From positions 1 to 64,000 of the forward strand of contig JAVBPC010000024.1 of NCBI GenBank assembly GCA_031549905.1: DNA of 64,000 nt. The letters are read 5' to 3'. Below the pieces are notes generated by a model. It did not search any database and had not been told where the DNA came from. It worked only from the letters and a program-made list of their open reading frames with translations. Position 1 is the stretch's first letter. Each line of letters opens with the position of its first letter. Shown here one piece after another: positions 16,818-24,872 of the stretch. This DNA is from Avichristensenella sp031549905. GTDB lineage: Bacteria; Bacillota; Clostridia; Christensenellales; Aristaeellaceae. The translations under genes were made by a program, and so were the position numbers.

Positions 16818-16979
16818 TAGAGCAATTTTCGGAGAGATTCGGAATGGATTTGCGAGAGATTTTGCCGTTTCGCTAAGCCGAGGGAGCAAAGCGTAGCAGC
16901 GCTACGCCGCGTGGACGAGGCAACGCGAGGCGGCAAAAGATCCGCAAAGACGTTCCTAATCTTTCCGCAAAATGCTCTA
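16818..16979. repeat. 162-bp palindromic intergenic element, copy 1
   Basis: A long imperfect inverted repeat: outer arms TAGAGCAATTTTCGGAGAG and the complement of TTTCCGCAAAATGCTCTA, inner arms GCGAGAGATTTTGCCG and CGGCAAAAGATCCGC, and a central hairpin GCGTAGCAGCGCTACGC. No coding capacity. A second copy at 46343-46502 shares the inner GCGAGAGA...AAAAGATCCGC organisation but has unrelated outer arms. This copy touches the stop codon of tctC, so it may cap that transcript. It fills most of the gap between tctC and the UxuA-like gene. Confidence 0.8.
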
Positions 16980-17933
16980 GTCCTCGATGTAGTCCGCCAG
17001 GTAGCTGGCATAGATGTCGTACTGCTCCTGGTAGTAGGCTTCGGTTTCTTCCGGCGTCATGCTGGTGATATTCACTAGGGCGTTATCCGCATAGGCTTTC
17101 AGGGCCGCATTGTCCAAAACCTTGGCCAGCCCCTCGTTCATGGCGGTGATCACGGCGTCGTCAACGACGTTGGGGGTAGCCAGGTAGAAGAACTTGGAGA
17201 ACACAACGTCATAGCCGTTTTCCTTAAGGGTGGGGAGCTCGGGGCGGCCTTCCAGACGGTCGGCAGCCAGGATGCCGAGGCAGGTGAACTGATCGGTATC
17301 CAGATAGTCGCGAACCAGTCCGGCCTGGGTTCCGATGACATCCAGCCGCTGGCCCAGCAACTCGGTGATCTTTTCAGAGGCGGTGCCGGCGTCAACGATG
17401 TTGAACTCAACACCAGCTGCGGCTTCGAAGGCCAACACCTGCAGGTGGGTGAAGTTGCCGGTCTCGGTGGCGAAGGTTACTTCACCGGGATGCTCTTTCA
17501 TGTAGGCGACCATGGAGTTGATGTCGGAGAACTTATCATTCTTGGTGTTGGACAGGAAGGCGTTGGAATAATCCAGGAAAGGCATGCCGGCCAGTTTGAA
17601 ATCATCAAGAACATTGAATGATTCATACATGCCCATCATCTGGGTGATGCATGCGCCGCTGTGGAAGAATACAAAGCGGTAACCGCCATCAGGGTTGTTC
17701 AGCACATCCTCAAAGGCCACAGCGCCGGAAGCGCCGGACATGTTGGATACGATCACGTTCCAGCCCAGTTCCTCATTTAGGGCGGCGGCCAGGGCGCGGG
17801 CGTTGGCGTCGGTGTCTCCGCCGGGGTTGGCGGGCACGATCAGTTCAATGGTGCGCTCCGGCCAATCCGCCAAAGCAGAGACGCTGGTCAGCAGCATCAT
17901 AAGGACGAGGAGCGCGGAAAACAGTTTCTTCAT
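16977..17933 (-). CDS. tctC: TctC-type substrate-binding protein of a tripartite tricarboxylate transporter
   Basis: 318 residues: Sec signal peptide (cut after ALA, about residue 22), then the TTT/Bug family opening WPERTIELIVPANPGGDTDA and ligand-loop features such as SGASGAVAFEDVLN. It captures a carboxylic acid outside the membrane and delivers it to TctAB; given the neighbours, galactarate or glucarate is likely. There is no lipobox cysteine. It is divergent from tctBA, so the transporter is split over two transcripts that share one control region with two -24/-12 promoters. A short GC-rich spacer and the palindromic element follow. Confidence 0.92.
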   Translation of the reverse strand: MKKLFSALLVLMMLLTSVSALADWPERTIELIVPANPGGDTDANARALAAALNEELGWNVIVSNMSGASGAVAFEDVLNNPDGGYRFVFFHSGACITQMMGMYESFNVLDDFKLAGMPFLDYSNAFLSNTKNDKFSDINSMVAYMKEHPGEVTFATETGNFTHLQVLAFEAAAGVEFNIVDAGTASEKITELLGQRLDVIGTQAGLVRDYLDTDQFTCLGILAADRLEGRPELPTLKENGYDVVFSKFFYLATPNVVDDAVITAMNEGLAKVLDNAALKAYADNALVNITSMTPEETEAYYQEQYDIYASYLADYIED

Positions 17934-17982
17934 AAGGTTGTTCCTCCTTGTTTTTCGGGTTTTGTCCCTTTGTTACTATACA

Positions 17983-17998
17983 TGCGAATACCGTGCCA
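17983..17998 (-). promoter_or_regulatory. Sigma-54 (-24/-12) promoter of tctC
   Basis: Minus strand TGGCACGGTATTCGCA fits TGGCACG-N4-TTGCA with one mismatch in the -12 box. Transcription would begin about 40 bases before the tctC start. Confidence 0.78.
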
Positions 17999-18092
17999 GA
18001 CCACTCAAAAAACATAAAAAAATTATGAACCGCGTTTTTTCTTGGAATTTGACAAGCAAATTCGGCTAAAGGTCTCTCGGGATCAATGCAAC

Positions 18093-18151
18093 GTTTCATA
18101 ATGAAACCGCTGAAACGTTCCATATCGAAACATGAATAAAACGTTTGAAAC
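18093..18151. promoter_or_regulatory. Cluster of activator sites between the divergent sigma-54 promoters
   Basis: GTTTCATAATGAAAC (18093-18107) is a perfect palindrome of 7-bp arms around one base. Further GAAAC half-sites follow within the next 45 bases, ending with CGTTTGAAAC. The cluster lies about 95 bases upstream of the tctC promoter and 107-165 bases upstream of the tctB promoter, a normal distance for a sigma-54 activator. The palindrome shares its arms with the one over the activator's own promoter at 14832-14846. Confidence 0.68.
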
Positions 18152-18257
18152 AAAATTGATCAAAACGGACAAGTGCTAAGCAGGGAGGAAAACCACCGTT
18201 CCGTGCTGAAATAGCGCTATGCAATTAATTTGTCAAAAAAGCACCCTGAAAACAATT

Positions 18258-18273
18258 TGGCACGGTTTTTGCA
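18258..18273 (+). promoter_or_regulatory. Sigma-54 (-24/-12) promoter of the tctBA-rpoN-gudD operon
   Basis: TGGCACGGTTTTTGCA is a full match to TGGCACG-N4-TTGCA. The GG and GC dinucleotides are at 18259-18260 and 18271-18272; transcription would begin near 18284, about 25 bases before tctB. Confidence 0.9.
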
Positions 18274-18308
18274 TGTATCTTTATAGTGTATCGCGAAGGA
18301 GGAGTCGT

Positions 18309-18827
18309 ATGTCATTCAAAGGTATGTCATTCAAAAAGTGCAAGGATCTGATCCTTGGCGTGGTGATGCTGCTGTTCAGTGCCTTCTATCTGATCTACGC
18401 CCAGCAAATCAAAACCCGGCCCAAGCTGACGCCCAGCTATGCCAGCGCCCGGATTATGCCCATCCTGCTGGGGGCGCTGCTGGCAATCCTGTCGGTGATC
18501 TGCATCATCCAGGGCATTCGAAAAATGAAAGCCATAATTAATGAAGAAAAGGGCGAAAAGGCCGACAAGGGCGATACGCTGACCGTGGTGCTCACCTTCG
18601 CCGTCATTATTGGTTATATCCTTTTGATGCCGGTACTGGGCTTCTGCCTGTCAACGATCATCTACCTATTTTCACAGATACTGGTCCTCGCGCCCAAGGA
18701 AAAGCGCAATTACCTGCTGTTCGCCATTGTGGCGGTAGCGTTCACGGCTGTCGTGTTCATCGCTTTCCGCATTGGCTTGCAGCAGCTGCTGCCCCGTGGC
18801 ATCATCGAAAGCCTGCTGGGCTTCTAA
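18309..18827 (+). CDS. tctB: TctB-type small membrane subunit of tripartite tricarboxylate transporter
   Basis: 172 residues with about four hydrophobic helices (for example DLILGVVMLLFSAFYLIYA and FAVIIGYILLMPVLGFCLS) and the low-conservation pattern of TctB proteins. It pairs with TctA in the membrane. The ATG at 18309 has GGAGGAG upstream; the frame is open further upstream but that part contains the sigma-54 promoter. The first codons are a near-perfect tandem 15-base duplication (ATGTCATTCAAAGGT then ATGTCATTCAAAAAG), giving two alternative starts five codons apart. tctA follows after 29 bases. Confidence 0.88.
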   Translation: MSFKGMSFKKCKDLILGVVMLLFSAFYLIYAQQIKTRPKLTPSYASARIMPILLGALLAILSVICIIQGIRKMKAIINEEKGEKADKGDTLTVVLTFAVIIGYILLMPVLGFCLSTIIYLFSQILVLAPKEKRNYLLFAIVAVAFTAVVFIAFRIGLQQLLPRGIIESLLGF

Positions 18828-18856
18828 CACGTTAAGGTAGAGAGGAGTACTGTCCT

Positions 18857-20386
18857 ATGACGACCCTGCAACTGATCGGCAACGGCTTCGCTACCATACT
18901 GACACCCACCGGCATCTTTCTGATGTTTATCGGCGTGGCCGTAGGTATCGTGTTTGGCGCGCTGCCCGGCCTTTCCTCCACTATGGCTATTGCCCTGTTC
19001 CTGCCCATCACCTACGCCATGACTTCCTCCAATGCTATGACCCTGCTGATGGCCCTGTTCATTGGCGCCATTTCAGGCGGCCTGATTTCCGCCATCCTGC
19101 TGCACATTCCGGGCACGCCATCCTCTGTGGCCACCTGCTTTGACGGCCATCCCATGGCCAAAAAAGGCGAAGCAGCCAAAGCCTTGGGCCTTGGCGTGGT
19201 GTTCAGCTTTCTCGGCACCATCTTTTCTACCATTTTGCTGATGTTCATCTCGCCACAGATCGCACGGGTAGCCATCAACTTCGGTTCCTTTGAGTTCTTC
19301 TCCATTGCCATCTTTTCCCTAACCATGATTGCCACGCTCTCCAGCGGCAACATGGTGAAGGGCATCATGGCCGGCGTGATCGGCTTCATATTCTCCACCG
19401 TGGGTACCGATACCATCGAGGGTTCTGCCCGCTTCACCTTTAACAACACGAACCTCAAGGGCGGCTTTGATATGCTGGCCGTGATGGTGGGGCTTTTCGC
19501 CGTGGGCGAGATTATCGCCGCCGCCCAGACCAGCCGCCACAACAAAGAGGAAATGATGGCCCAGCCCAGCATGAAAGGCATCAAGGGCTTCGGCTTCAGC
19601 ATGAAGGAATTCTTTGGCCAGGGCTTGAACGCTCTGCGCAGCGCCCTGATCGGCATGGGCATCGGCATCCTGCCCGGCATCGGCGGCGGTACCAGCAACG
19701 TGCTGGCCTACACCGTGGCCAAGAACTCTGATAAGCATCCCGAAGAGTTCGGCACCGGCCGTATCGACGGCGTGGTGGCCTCCGAAACCGCCAACAATGC
19801 CACCATCGGCGGCGCCATGGTACCGCTGCTTACCCTGGGCATTCCAGGCGACACCAACACCGCCATGCTGCTGGGCGCACTGACGCTCCACGGCCTCACC
19901 CCGGGCCCTCTGCTTTTCCAAAACAGCGCCAGTGTTGTCTATGGCATCTTTGCCGCCATGCTGGTGTGCTCTGTGATCATGCTGTTTATGGAATTCTTCG
20001 GCCTGCGCGTGTTCGTAAAGCTGCTGTCGATCCCCAAGTACATCCTGCTTCCCTGCGTGTTCGTGCTGTGCGCTATCGGTGCCTATGCCCTCAAAAACAA
20101 CATGAGCCAGGTCATCGCCTGCGTGATCTTCGGCGCTATCGGCTTTGCGTTCAAAAAGTTTGAGATACCGACCACGCCCTTTATCCTCGGCTTCATCCTT
20201 GGGCCCCTGGCCGAGGTCAACTACCGACGGGGCATGATCCGCACCAAGGGCAGTTTTGTGCCCTTCCTCACCTCACCCATCAGCGCCGTGTTCCTGGCAA
20301 TCGCCGTGGGTATGCTGGTCTTGTACGCTACCAAGCCCATGCGGGATAAGCGCAAGGCGGCCAGGGCAGCCACTGTAGCCAAATAA
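18857..20386 (+). CDS. tctA: TctA-type large permease subunit of tripartite tricarboxylate transporter
   Basis: 509 residues, the usual length, with about 11-12 hydrophobic segments. The TctA signature loop GALPGLSSTMAIALFLPITY is near residue 35, with a second inverted-topology loop GILPGIGGGTSNVLAYTVAK near 275, and NATIGGAMVPLLTLGIPGD near 313. It forms the sodium- or proton-driven channel for the carboxylate caught by TctC. RBS AGGAG 10 bases upstream. An AEC-family carrier encoded later in the operon may be a second route or an exporter. Confidence 0.94.
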   Translation: MTTLQLIGNGFATILTPTGIFLMFIGVAVGIVFGALPGLSSTMAIALFLPITYAMTSSNAMTLLMALFIGAISGGLISAILLHIPGTPSSVATCFDGHPMAKKGEAAKALGLGVVFSFLGTIFSTILLMFISPQIARVAINFGSFEFFSIAIFSLTMIATLSSGNMVKGIMAGVIGFIFSTVGTDTIEGSARFTFNNTNLKGGFDMLAVMVGLFAVGEIIAAAQTSRHNKEEMMAQPSMKGIKGFGFSMKEFFGQGLNALRSALIGMGIGILPGIGGGTSNVLAYTVAKNSDKHPEEFGTGRIDGVVASETANNATIGGAMVPLLTLGIPGDTNTAMLLGALTLHGLTPGPLLFQNSASVVYGIFAAMLVCSVIMLFMEFFGLRVFVKLLSIPKYILLPCVFVLCAIGAYALKNNMSQVIACVIFGAIGFAFKKFEIPTTPFILGFILGPLAEVNYRRGMIRTKGSFVPFLTSPISAVFLAIAVGMLVLYATKPMRDKRKAARAATVAK

Positions 20387-20414
20387 GCAATCATGGATAT
20401 TGGAGGTGATGGCC

Positions 20415-21689
20415 ATGCCTGAAAACAGATTGGAAGTTGCACAAACGCAAAAACTGTCTCAAAGCCTGCAGACGGCCATTCACCTTCTGTCCCTCGATCT
20501 GGATGGCCTGAGCGAATGCATACAAAAGGCCGTTCAGGAAAACCCGGCGCTGGAATATGTACCGCCGAAGAAATCCGTGCACGACTATGCCACGCTGCTC
20601 AAAACCCGCTACCACGGCAGCCGGGGGGGTTATGCTGCCGGTGCCGAAACCGCGGCAGCCGAGGAAACCGTGATGGAGGAACTGGAGCAGCAGCTGCGCC
20701 TGAGCGGACTGGATAAGGCCACGTACCGCGTGGCAAAAAACATGCTGCACACGCTTTCCCCCCGAGGTTACTTTACCCAGGAACTGGATGAGTTTGCCCT
20801 AGAGGCGGACATCTCCAAAGAGCTGGCGTTACGGGCGCTGGAAGCCGTACAGGCGTTGGAGCCTGCCGGTATCGGCGCGCGCACCGTTGGAGAGTGCCTG
20901 GAGCTGCAGCTGAGGGAAAAGCCGGATACAGACCCCCTTTGCTATGATCTGATCCGCTTGCACCTGCTGGAGATCGCCAAGGGGAACCTGCGCCAGATCG
21001 CCAAGGATACCGGAGCCACCATGGCCCATGTACGGCAATGCGTGGATGTGATCCGAAGCCTTACATCAAGCCCCTGCTCCCTTAGCACAGAAACAGTGCA
21101 GTATATCATGCCTGAGTTTTCAGTGGAAGCGGACTTGGACGGGCAACTGGTCATCCAGTTCCATAATGATTTCTATCCTACCTTTCGAAAGGATGAAAAC
21201 TTCCTCAGCTTGGCAGATATGCTGGATGGCGAGGAGCAAGCCTGTGCCCGCCAGATGCAGGCATCAGCGACCCAACTGATCCGGGCCGTGGAAATGCGCC
21301 AGAGCACCATGGAAAAGGTGGCCCGCATCATCGTCAGGGAACAGCTTGCCTTTTTCCGTGGGCAGTACAGCCTTTTGCCACTGCGTATCGATGAGATCGC
21401 ACAGGAAATCGGCGTGCATGAAACCACGGTGTACCGCGCCATTCAGAACAAATACCTTTACTGCGCAAGGGGCACATTTCCCCTGAGCCACTTTTTCCCA
21501 AAGAAGGTTTCAGGCGAAACAAGCACTGCAAGGGTCAAGGAAATCATTTTGGAATTGTGCCGGGAAAATGAAAAAATGTCTGACCGCGCCATAGCGGAGC
21601 ATTTGGAAAAGCAGGGCATCAGCCTGTCCCGCCGCACGGTGGCCAAGTATCGGTCGCAGATGAATATAGATTCCAAGTTTCGCAGGTGA
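20415..21689 (+). CDS. rpoN: RNA polymerase sigma-54 factor
   Basis: 424 residues. The Q/L-rich activator-interacting region I starts at residue 4 (LEVAQTQKLSQSLQTAIHLL), followed by the core-binding domain, the HTH that reads the -12 element (IAQEIGVHETTVYRAIQNKY) and a C-terminal RpoN box (SRRTVAKYRSQM) that contacts -24. I choose the ATG at 20415, 8 bases after GGAGG; ATG and TTG codons just upstream overlap that site. It sits in the middle of an operon that is itself transcribed from a -24/-12 promoter, so once expressed it could feed back on its own synthesis. Sigma-54 genes are usually stand-alone housekeeping genes or linked to PTS or levanase operons. Confidence 0.95.
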   Translation: MPENRLEVAQTQKLSQSLQTAIHLLSLDLDGLSECIQKAVQENPALEYVPPKKSVHDYATLLKTRYHGSRGGYAAGAETAAAEETVMEELEQQLRLSGLDKATYRVAKNMLHTLSPRGYFTQELDEFALEADISKELALRALEAVQALEPAGIGARTVGECLELQLREKPDTDPLCYDLIRLHLLEIAKGNLRQIAKDTGATMAHVRQCVDVIRSLTSSPCSLSTETVQYIMPEFSVEADLDGQLVIQFHNDFYPTFRKDENFLSLADMLDGEEQACARQMQASATQLIRAVEMRQSTMEKVARIIVREQLAFFRGQYSLLPLRIDEIAQEIGVHETTVYRAIQNKYLYCARGTFPLSHFFPKKVSGETSTARVKEIILELCRENEKMSDRAIAEHLEKQGISLSRRTVAKYRSQMNIDSKFRR

Positions 21690-21709
21690 GCAGAAAGTAA
21701 GAAACAAGC

Positions 21710-23020
21710 ATGAACATCAGAAATGACGGAACTGTATCGCTGCTGCTAAGGGATGTACCGCTGCCCAAACTGTTCCACGCGTCCCAGCAATTCCCGGGCG
21801 CGTATATCCCGCGGGAGGCGATCGAAAAAGCCATTGCCGATGAAATCACCCGTTCCGGGATGGCGGAGAGAATCAAGCCCGGCATGCGCATCGCCATCAC
21901 GGCAGGAAGCCGCGGCATCCGCAATGTGGATGAAATCACCCGCTCGGTGGTAGCCTGCGTCAGGGCGCGGGGGGCGATACCCTTCATCGTGCCCGCCATG
22001 GGCAGCCACGGAGGCGCCACCGCCGAGGGGCAAAAGGAACTGCTTACAGGCTACGGCATCACCGAAGAAAAGATGGGCTGCGAGATACTTTCCTCCATGG
22101 AAACGGTGCTGCTGGGGTACAGCGAGCTGGGCAAGCCCGTTTATATGGATAAAAATGCCTGGGAATCGGACGGCGTGATCCTCTCCTGCCGCTTAAAGCC
22201 CCACAATGCTTTCCGCGGCCCCATTGAAAGCGGCCCCTGCAAAATGATGACGGTGGGCCTGGGCAAGCAAAAGGGCGCCGAGCAGGTACATGCTGACGGC
22301 ATGGATATCATTGCGAAAAACATCCCCGCCATGGCCAGGGTGACGCTTAGCACAGGCAAAATCCTGTTTGCCATCCCCTGCCTTGAAAATGCCTATGACC
22401 AGACCCTTATGTTTGAAGCCATTCCCGCTGAAAAAATCCTGGAGCGGGAGCCTGAACTGCTCAAGATCGCCTTTGCGAACATGCCCGCCATCCTGGTCAA
22501 AAAGGGCGATGTGCTGATCGTGGACCGTGTGGGCAAAAACTTCAGCGGAACCGGCGTGGATCCTAATATCACAGGCACCTTTTCCACCCCCTATGCCACG
22601 GGCGGGGTACAGGTGCAGCGCACCTGCTTTCTTGATCTGACGCCGGAAAGCCATGGCAACAGCCTGGGCGTAGGTCTGGCCAGTGCCATCACCCGCCGGA
22701 TTTTTGATCAGATTGATGCCGATGCCATGTACACCAACTGCATCACCAGCACCGTAATCCGTTCGGCCATGGTGCCCTGCGTGATGAGCACCGATAAGGA
22801 AGCAGTTCAGTTCTGCATCCGCACTTGCAATCGCATCGATCAGGCAAAGCCCCGGGTGATTCGCATTCAAAACAGCCTGCACATCGGTCAGGTGATGCTG
22901 TCCGAGGCATATTACGCCGATGTGATCGCCGGCGTATACCCCGGTCTTACGGCGCTGGACACGCCCGAAGATATGCTATTTAGCGAGGAAGGCACGCTCA
23001 CAACGCCGTGGCTGCCGTAA
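21710..23020 (+). CDS. LarA-like (DUF2088) nickel-pincer racemase/epimerase family protein
   Basis: 436 residues of the lactate racemase domain family: an N-terminal domain with TAGSRGIRNVDE and AMGSHGGATAEG, then KPHNAFRGPIESG, MMTVGLGKQKGAE and EQVHADGMD, carrying the His and Lys residues around which the nickel-pincer nucleotide is held in LarA. The family interconverts stereoisomers of 2-hydroxy acids. The cofactor makers LarB, LarC and LarE are not in the window. In an aldarate operon it might epimerise an aldaric acid or the glycerate or tartronate product; this is inference from position. Its ATG lies 20 bases after rpoN. Confidence 0.8.
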   Translation: MNIRNDGTVSLLLRDVPLPKLFHASQQFPGAYIPREAIEKAIADEITRSGMAERIKPGMRIAITAGSRGIRNVDEITRSVVACVRARGAIPFIVPAMGSHGGATAEGQKELLTGYGITEEKMGCEILSSMETVLLGYSELGKPVYMDKNAWESDGVILSCRLKPHNAFRGPIESGPCKMMTVGLGKQKGAEQVHADGMDIIAKNIPAMARVTLSTGKILFAIPCLENAYDQTLMFEAIPAEKILEREPELLKIAFANMPAILVKKGDVLIVDRVGKNFSGTGVDPNITGTFSTPYATGGVQVQRTCFLDLTPESHGNSLGVGLASAITRRIFDQIDADAMYTNCITSTVIRSAMVPCVMSTDKEAVQFCIRTCNRIDQAKPRVIRIQNSLHIGQVMLSEAYYADVIAGVYPGLTALDTPEDMLFSEEGTLTTPWLP

Positions 23021-23043
23021 GAAAACAAAGGAGAGAACCGATT

Positions 23044-23937
23044 ATGAACTTTACCCCCAAAGGCATCGTCGTCCCCATCGTAACGCCTTTGACCAATGAA
23101 GGGAAATTCAATGAAACGGCATACCGCGGCCTGATCGATTACCTGGCGGACAACGGCAGCCATGGTGTATTTCCATTTGGCACCACCGGCGAATTTTACG
23201 CCTTTGACGAAGGCTTTTACAGGAATATCCTGGAGGTTACCAAGGATGCCGTTCGCGGCCGCATGGATATTTACGCCGGCGCCAACCACATCACCACCAA
23301 GGGTGCGATAGACATCGCCAAAACTGTGGAAGAGGTGGGCGGTATCGATGCATTGAGCGTGCTGACCCCCATGTTCATCAGCCAGACCCAGCACGAAGTA
23401 TACGAATACTACCGCGAGATCGCGGATGCGACCAGCCTGCCCATCATTATTTACAACAACAAACCCAAGACCAACATAACCGTGGAGCCCGCTACTGCGG
23501 CAAAGCTGGCGCAGATCGACAATATCATCGGCATAAAGGATTCCACCGGCGATATGACGAACACCGAAGAGTATCTGCGGCTTACCAAGGACATGAAGGA
23601 CTTCTATGTGATGATGGGCCGCGATACCCTGATCTACGCAGCTCTGTGCTACGGCGCGTCGGGTGCAATTGCATCCTGCGCCAACGTAGCCCCGCGTATC
23701 GCAGCCGATATCTACGATAAGTATATCGCAGGCGACAGGGAAGGCGCTTTGAAGGCGCAGTTCAATTTCTCCGCGCTGCGCATCGCCACCAGCATGGGTA
23801 CCTTCCCCGTGGTGCTAAAAGAAGCGCTGAAGCTGATCGGCCACGACTGCGGCGACTGTGTAAAGCCCATCCAGCCCCTTTCAGATGAACAGCGCGAAAA
23901 GCTTCGTGAGGTGCTTTCCGGGATGGGTTTGCTGTGA
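23044..23937 (+). CDS. DapA/NAL-family class I lyase, probable 5-keto-4-deoxyglucarate aldolase
   Basis: 297 residues with the (beta/alpha)8 family motifs: GTTGEFYAFDE, catalytic Tyr137 in IIIYNNKPKTN and Schiff-base Lys165 in IIGIKDSTGD. Family members cleave or dehydrate 2-keto acids. The operon has tartronate semialdehyde reductase and glycerate kinase but no ketoglutarate-semialdehyde dehydrogenase, so retro-aldol cleavage of 5-keto-4-deoxyglucarate to pyruvate and tartronate semialdehyde fits better than dehydration (KdgD type). That would replace GarL, an unrelated HpcH-type aldolase. The ATG at 23044 has AGGAGAG upstream; 12 upstream codons are open but overlap the LarA-like stop. Confidence 0.85.
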   Translation: MNFTPKGIVVPIVTPLTNEGKFNETAYRGLIDYLADNGSHGVFPFGTTGEFYAFDEGFYRNILEVTKDAVRGRMDIYAGANHITTKGAIDIAKTVEEVGGIDALSVLTPMFISQTQHEVYEYYREIADATSLPIIIYNNKPKTNITVEPATAAKLAQIDNIIGIKDSTGDMTNTEEYLRLTKDMKDFYVMMGRDTLIYAALCYGASGAIASCANVAPRIAADIYDKYIAGDREGALKAQFNFSALRIATSMGTFPVVLKEALKLIGHDCGDCVKPIQPLSDEQREKLREVLSGMGLL

Positions 23938-24854
23938 GCGAAATTGTCAGCCGAATGATCGATACCCAGCTGCTGCTGTTCCTGTACATGATATGCGGGG
24001 TCATCACCAGCCGGGCGAAGATCATCAGGGATGACAACCGCGGGGTTCTGGTGCGGCTGATGATGGATGTGGCCATGCCCATGATGGTCTTAAACGCCTT
24101 CAACAAGCCCACCACCCGGGAAGAGATCCTCTCTTCCATATGGGTCATCGTCATTGCCCTGGCCGGCTGCGCTGTCACCGGGTTTATTGGCCTGATCATG
24201 TGGAAAAAGCAGCCTGGAAGCAAGCGCAAGGTGCTGATGTATGCCAGCATGTTCTCAAATGCCGGCAACGCGGGGCTGCCCATCATCAGCCTGGTGTTTG
24301 GCCCCACGGGGGTATTTTACGCCAGCATGTACCTGATCCCGCCCCGTATTCTGCAATGGACTGTGGGCCTTGGCCTGTTCGTCAAGCCGGAAAAGGGTGG
24401 CTGGGTCAAAAATGTTCTGCTCAATCCCATGGTGGTGATGATCTACATCGGTGCGGTGCTGATGATCACAAACTGGCAGATTCCCGGCGTGTTCGGCACG
24501 GCCATAGCCAATCTTGGCAATATGACGGCCCCGCTGTCCATGATCCTGATTGGCGCTACGCTGGCAAACATGAATTGGAAAATGCTTCTTAATAAATCTG
24601 TGCTTGAGATCAGCTTTGTCCGCCTCATCGCCTTTCCCTTGCTGTTTGCAGTCATCCTTAAGCTGCTTCACGCCGATGCGATGGCCACGAACATCTGCGT
24701 GATCCTGATGGCCATGCCGGCAGCCTCGAATACCGCGGCCATGGCAGAGCGCTACGGAGGAGATTTTGTGTTCGCCTCAGCCTGTGTCAGCGTATCCACT
24801 TTGCTGAGTGTTATTACCGTTCCGGTAATGACTTGGTTGATCCAATTATTTTAG
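23934..24854 (+). CDS. AEC (auxin efflux carrier)-family transporter
   Basis: 306 residues with about ten hydrophobic helices in two inverted halves of the bile/arsenite/AEC fold; typical motifs are MDVAMPMMVLNAF, FSNAGNAGLPIISLVFG in helix 4 and PAASNTAAMAERYG near the C-terminus. Bacterial AEC proteins move malate, malonate and similar organic anions. It begins with GTG overlapping the stop of the lyase gene (GTGA). In an operon that already encodes a TTT uptake system it may export an overflow acid or take up a shorter dicarboxylate; this is inference. Confidence 0.88.
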   Translation: MSEIVSRMIDTQLLLFLYMICGVITSRAKIIRDDNRGVLVRLMMDVAMPMMVLNAFNKPTTREEILSSIWVIVIALAGCAVTGFIGLIMWKKQPGSKRKVLMYASMFSNAGNAGLPIISLVFGPTGVFYASMYLIPPRILQWTVGLGLFVKPEKGGWVKNVLLNPMVVMIYIGAVLMITNWQIPGVFGTAIANLGNMTAPLSMILIGATLANMNWKMLLNKSVLEISFVRLIAFPLLFAVILKLLHADAMATNICVILMAMPAASNTAAMAERYGGDFVFASACVSVSTLLSVITVPVMTWLIQLF

Positions 24855-24872
24855 TTGCAGGAGGGTTTCATT

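Noticed and set aside
23044..23937. Assignment as 4-hydroxy-tetrahydrodipicolinate synthase for lysine synthesis
   Set aside because: Fold and catalytic residues fit, but the gene lies inside an aldarate operon between carboxylate carriers and garR/garK, and shows no lysine genes nearby.
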